Shown here: positions 62,671 to 64,000 of the stretch, piece after piece | Layout: each line of letters begins with the position of its first letter | How positions within the stretch are numbered: the stretch's first letter is position 1 | Origin: an uncultured Lachnospiraceae bacterium | GTDB taxonomy: Bacteria > Bacillota > Clostridia > Lachnospirales > Lachnospiraceae | NCBI GenBank assembly: GCA_910586615.1 | Contig: CAJUJP010000013.1 | Location: 7,794-71,793, forward strand | Direction of reading: 5' to 3' | Length of the DNA: 64,000 bases | Position numbers and translations under genes: made by a program | Notes under the pieces: model-generated | Databases searched by the model: none | What the model was told of the DNA's origin: nothing | What the model saw: the letters and a program-made list of their open reading frames with translations, nothing else

Positions 62671-62969
62671 AATCTTTCACACCCCTTTACACTGCTGTCG
62701 TCAGGGAGTCCATTCTGCTCCTTTCCCCCAGCGATAAAAATGACTTTACGTTATTTTCATTATGGTTTTCTACAGTTTTCGAGGGTATTGCTGGTTATGT
62801 GATTATTTGCCAAATCTTGCAGAGTTATGTAAAAGGCCGGCCTTCCCTTCTCCTGTGTTCAGCCTGCTCCTTTTCCAGTCATCCCGCCGGTGCAAAACAA
62901 GCAAATCTCCTTTCGTACTCGTTCAGGATTCACCTTGCAAACTCGAATATATAGTGGAATTTTCTATCA
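62671..62969. other. Intergenic region upstream of the third chemoreceptor
   Basis: About 300 bases with no supported gene. No consensus promoter or riboswitch could be assigned. TTTACA near 62830 on the minus strand is at most a weak -35 candidate. Confidence 0.3.
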
Positions 62970-62977
62970 TACAAAAG

Positions 62978-63014
62978 AAGCCCGTAGGTTCCGGGTATCG
63001 AAACCTACGGGCTT
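62978..63014 (-). terminator. Intrinsic terminator of the collagen-like gene
   Basis: AAGCCCGTAGGTT (62978-62990) pairs with AACCTACGGGCTT (63002-63014), a perfect 13-bp stem with an 11-base loop. CTTTTGT follows on the minus strand. It lies about 50 bases after the stop codon. Confidence 0.85.
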
Positions 63015-63062
63015 TATAAAGCATAAAGACGGCATTCTGCCTTTTACTTTTATCCTGTTTTG

Positions 63063-64000
63063 TTAATTAATGCTTAAGCCGGCGCTTGCGTATCCCGCAA
63101 CTGTATTGATCAATGTCAATCCGCTGGCTGTCGCTGAAAATACAAGCATCAGCCGCGTTTGAGCCGTTACCGGAATATTGAGTCCTGTAAGCGCTCCATT
63201 TAACAGTGTTCCCACAGATATGATTCCGGACAGTGAAGGCGTAAGGCTGATCAGTGTTCCGGCAATCGGCGAAAATACGTTATTTGGCGTTGTAGACTGA
63301 TAGATCTGCGCATTTACAGTGACAGTGGAGCCTACCAGAGAAAGCGCCGCCGTTGTGCTGAAGAACGCGCTGAACGAAGTTATGATACCGGCACGCGGAA
63401 CCTGAAAAGCAAAGTTAGAAAGCGTTCCGCTGGCATTTGTGATATCAATTGTAGATCCCAGCAGCGTAAGGCCCTGGGCACTGCTTCCAAATCCAACAAA
63501 AGCTGGAAGTCCTGCAAGACCGCCGGCAATTGTTGTCAAAGTTACCGGAAGCCCTGATGCAAAAGGAATGATTGCTCCCGTGCCCGCAGCACCAGTGGGG
63601 CCGGTCGGACCCGTTGGTCCCGTGGCTCCGGTTGGACCTGTGGCTCCCGTCGGGCCTGTCGCTCCATCTGCTCCTGTGGCTCCCGTCGGGCCTGTCGCTC
63701 CATCTGCTCCCGTGGCTCCCGTCGGGCCGGTTGCTCCATCTGCTCCTGTGGCTCCCGTTGGACCTGTGACCCCATCTGCTCCTGTGGCCCCCGTTGCTCC
63801 TGTCGCTCCCGTGGCTCCGGTAGGTCCTGTAGCCCCATCCGCTCCTGTGGCTCCGATTGCACCCGTGGGACCTGTGGCCCCATCCGCTCCGGTGGCTCCC
63901 GTCGGGCCGGTGGCTCCATCTGCTCCTGTGGCTCCTGTTGCGCCGGTCGCTCCCGTGGCTCCGGTAGGTCCTGTAGCCCCATCCGCTCCTGTGGCTCCGA
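63063..64000 (-). CDS. Collagen-like protein with BclA-type C-terminal domain (N-terminus off right edge)
   Basis: One frame stays open from the right edge to the TAA at 63063, giving 311 residues. The first 142 are about 47 uninterrupted Gly-X-Y triplets, nearly all G-A-T, G-P-T or G-A-D, arranged in modules such as GATGADGATGPT. The rest starts IIPFASGLPVTLTTIAGG and matches the BclA-type C-terminal domain (SFSAFFSTTAALSLVGSTVT, AQTRLMLVFSATASG, NTVAGYASAGLSI). In Bacillus such proteins form hair-like trimers on the exosporium; clostridial relatives are spore or surface proteins. A TTG-initiated frame from 63539 is only part of it. Thr in the Y position is a typical glycosylation site. Confidence 0.93.
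   Translation of the reverse strand, partial: GATGADGATGPTGATGATGATGATGADGATGPTGATGADGATGPTGAIGATGADGATGPTGATGATGATGATGADGVTGPTGATGADGATGPTGATGADGATGPTGATGADGATGPTGATGPTGATGPTGPTGPTGAAGTGAIIPFASGLPVTLTTIAGGLAGLPAFVGFGSSAQGLTLLGSTIDITNASGTLSNFAFQVPRAGIITSFSAFFSTTAALSLVGSTVTVNAQIYQSTTPNNVFSPIAGTLISLTPSLSGIISVGTLLNGALTGLNIPVTAQTRLMLVFSATASGLTLINTVAGYASAGLSIN

Noticed and set aside
62762..63019. 85-codon plus-strand frame
   Set aside because: No ribosome site or family likeness; it runs into the terminator of the collagen-like gene.
63542..63982. 146-codon Arg/Glu/Gln/Pro-rich frame on the minus strand
   Set aside because: Out-of-frame reading of the collagen repeat; the Gly-X-Y frame continues into the BclA domain.

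Overview
The window reads as chromosome of a motile, probably spore-forming, Gram-positive anaerobe of the class Clostridia, most likely a Lachnospiraceae gut bacterium. This is inferred from gene content rather than from any marker gene: a GntR-clpC-radA cluster, an LCP cell-wall protein, DUF6142, three chemoreceptors, a flagellar-operon-type zinc-ribbon protein, a BclA-type collagen-like spore or cell-surface protein, and a Gram-positive style glycan locus with an ABC importer. Base composition looks fairly even throughout. Most genes before 27 kb lie on the minus strand.

Layout. 1-384: left-edge fragment of a PDDEXK_2 (Rpn/transposase-like) nuclease behind a hairpin-rich leader. 669-3925: a secreted GH53 galactanase, tRNA-Trp with its own promoter and terminator, and a small lipoprotein. 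3986-7509: a heterodimeric ABC exporter with one degenerate ATPase site. 7658-15799: LCP protein, radA, a conserved unknown, clpC, a GntR regulator, an SH3/arginine-repeat membrane protein and a YvyF-like protein. 15853-19577: purE-M-N-D. 19653-24609: an M29 aminopeptidase, two small membrane proteins and the Nudix-pyrF-pyrE operon. 24805-26823: a TPR lipoprotein and a YdcF-like protein. 27012-30967: an orphan HPt protein, a chemoreceptor and a bacteriohemerythrin fused to an unknown domain. 31036-36455: a two-component system with an FtsX-type ABC transporter, preceded by a possible leader peptide and a TetR-type palindrome. 36639-38303: a DUF4143 ATPase preceded by an exact 33-bp-period repeat array. 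38390-43380: an EvgS-like hybrid kinase and a second chemoreceptor. 43641-55961: an N-glycan utilisation locus. 56125-60585: MoxR-DUF58-transglutaminase operon. 60577-62670: a third chemoreceptor. 63063 to the right edge: the collagen-like protein.

The most coherent system is the glycan locus. A LacI regulator is divergent from two LplB/YtcP-type permeases, a binding lipoprotein, a GH130 phosphorylase, a GH38 alpha-mannosidase and a GH85 endo-beta-N-acetylglucosaminidase. The order of action would be: GH85 cuts high-mannose N-glycans from glycoproteins outside the cell, the importer takes the oligosaccharide up, GH38 trims alpha-mannose inside, and GH130 phosphorolyses the core Man-beta-1,4-GlcNAc. 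A strong promoter sits in the divergent region, with a GTTAAC palindrome over its start point.

The least explained elements are the 33-bp array in front of the DUF4143 ATPase, the structured leader in front of the PDDEXK gene, a short sequence (CTGAACTGTTAC) recurring in intergenic regions, and the hemerythrin C-terminal domain. No CRISPR array, rRNA, prophage or complete insertion sequence was seen.
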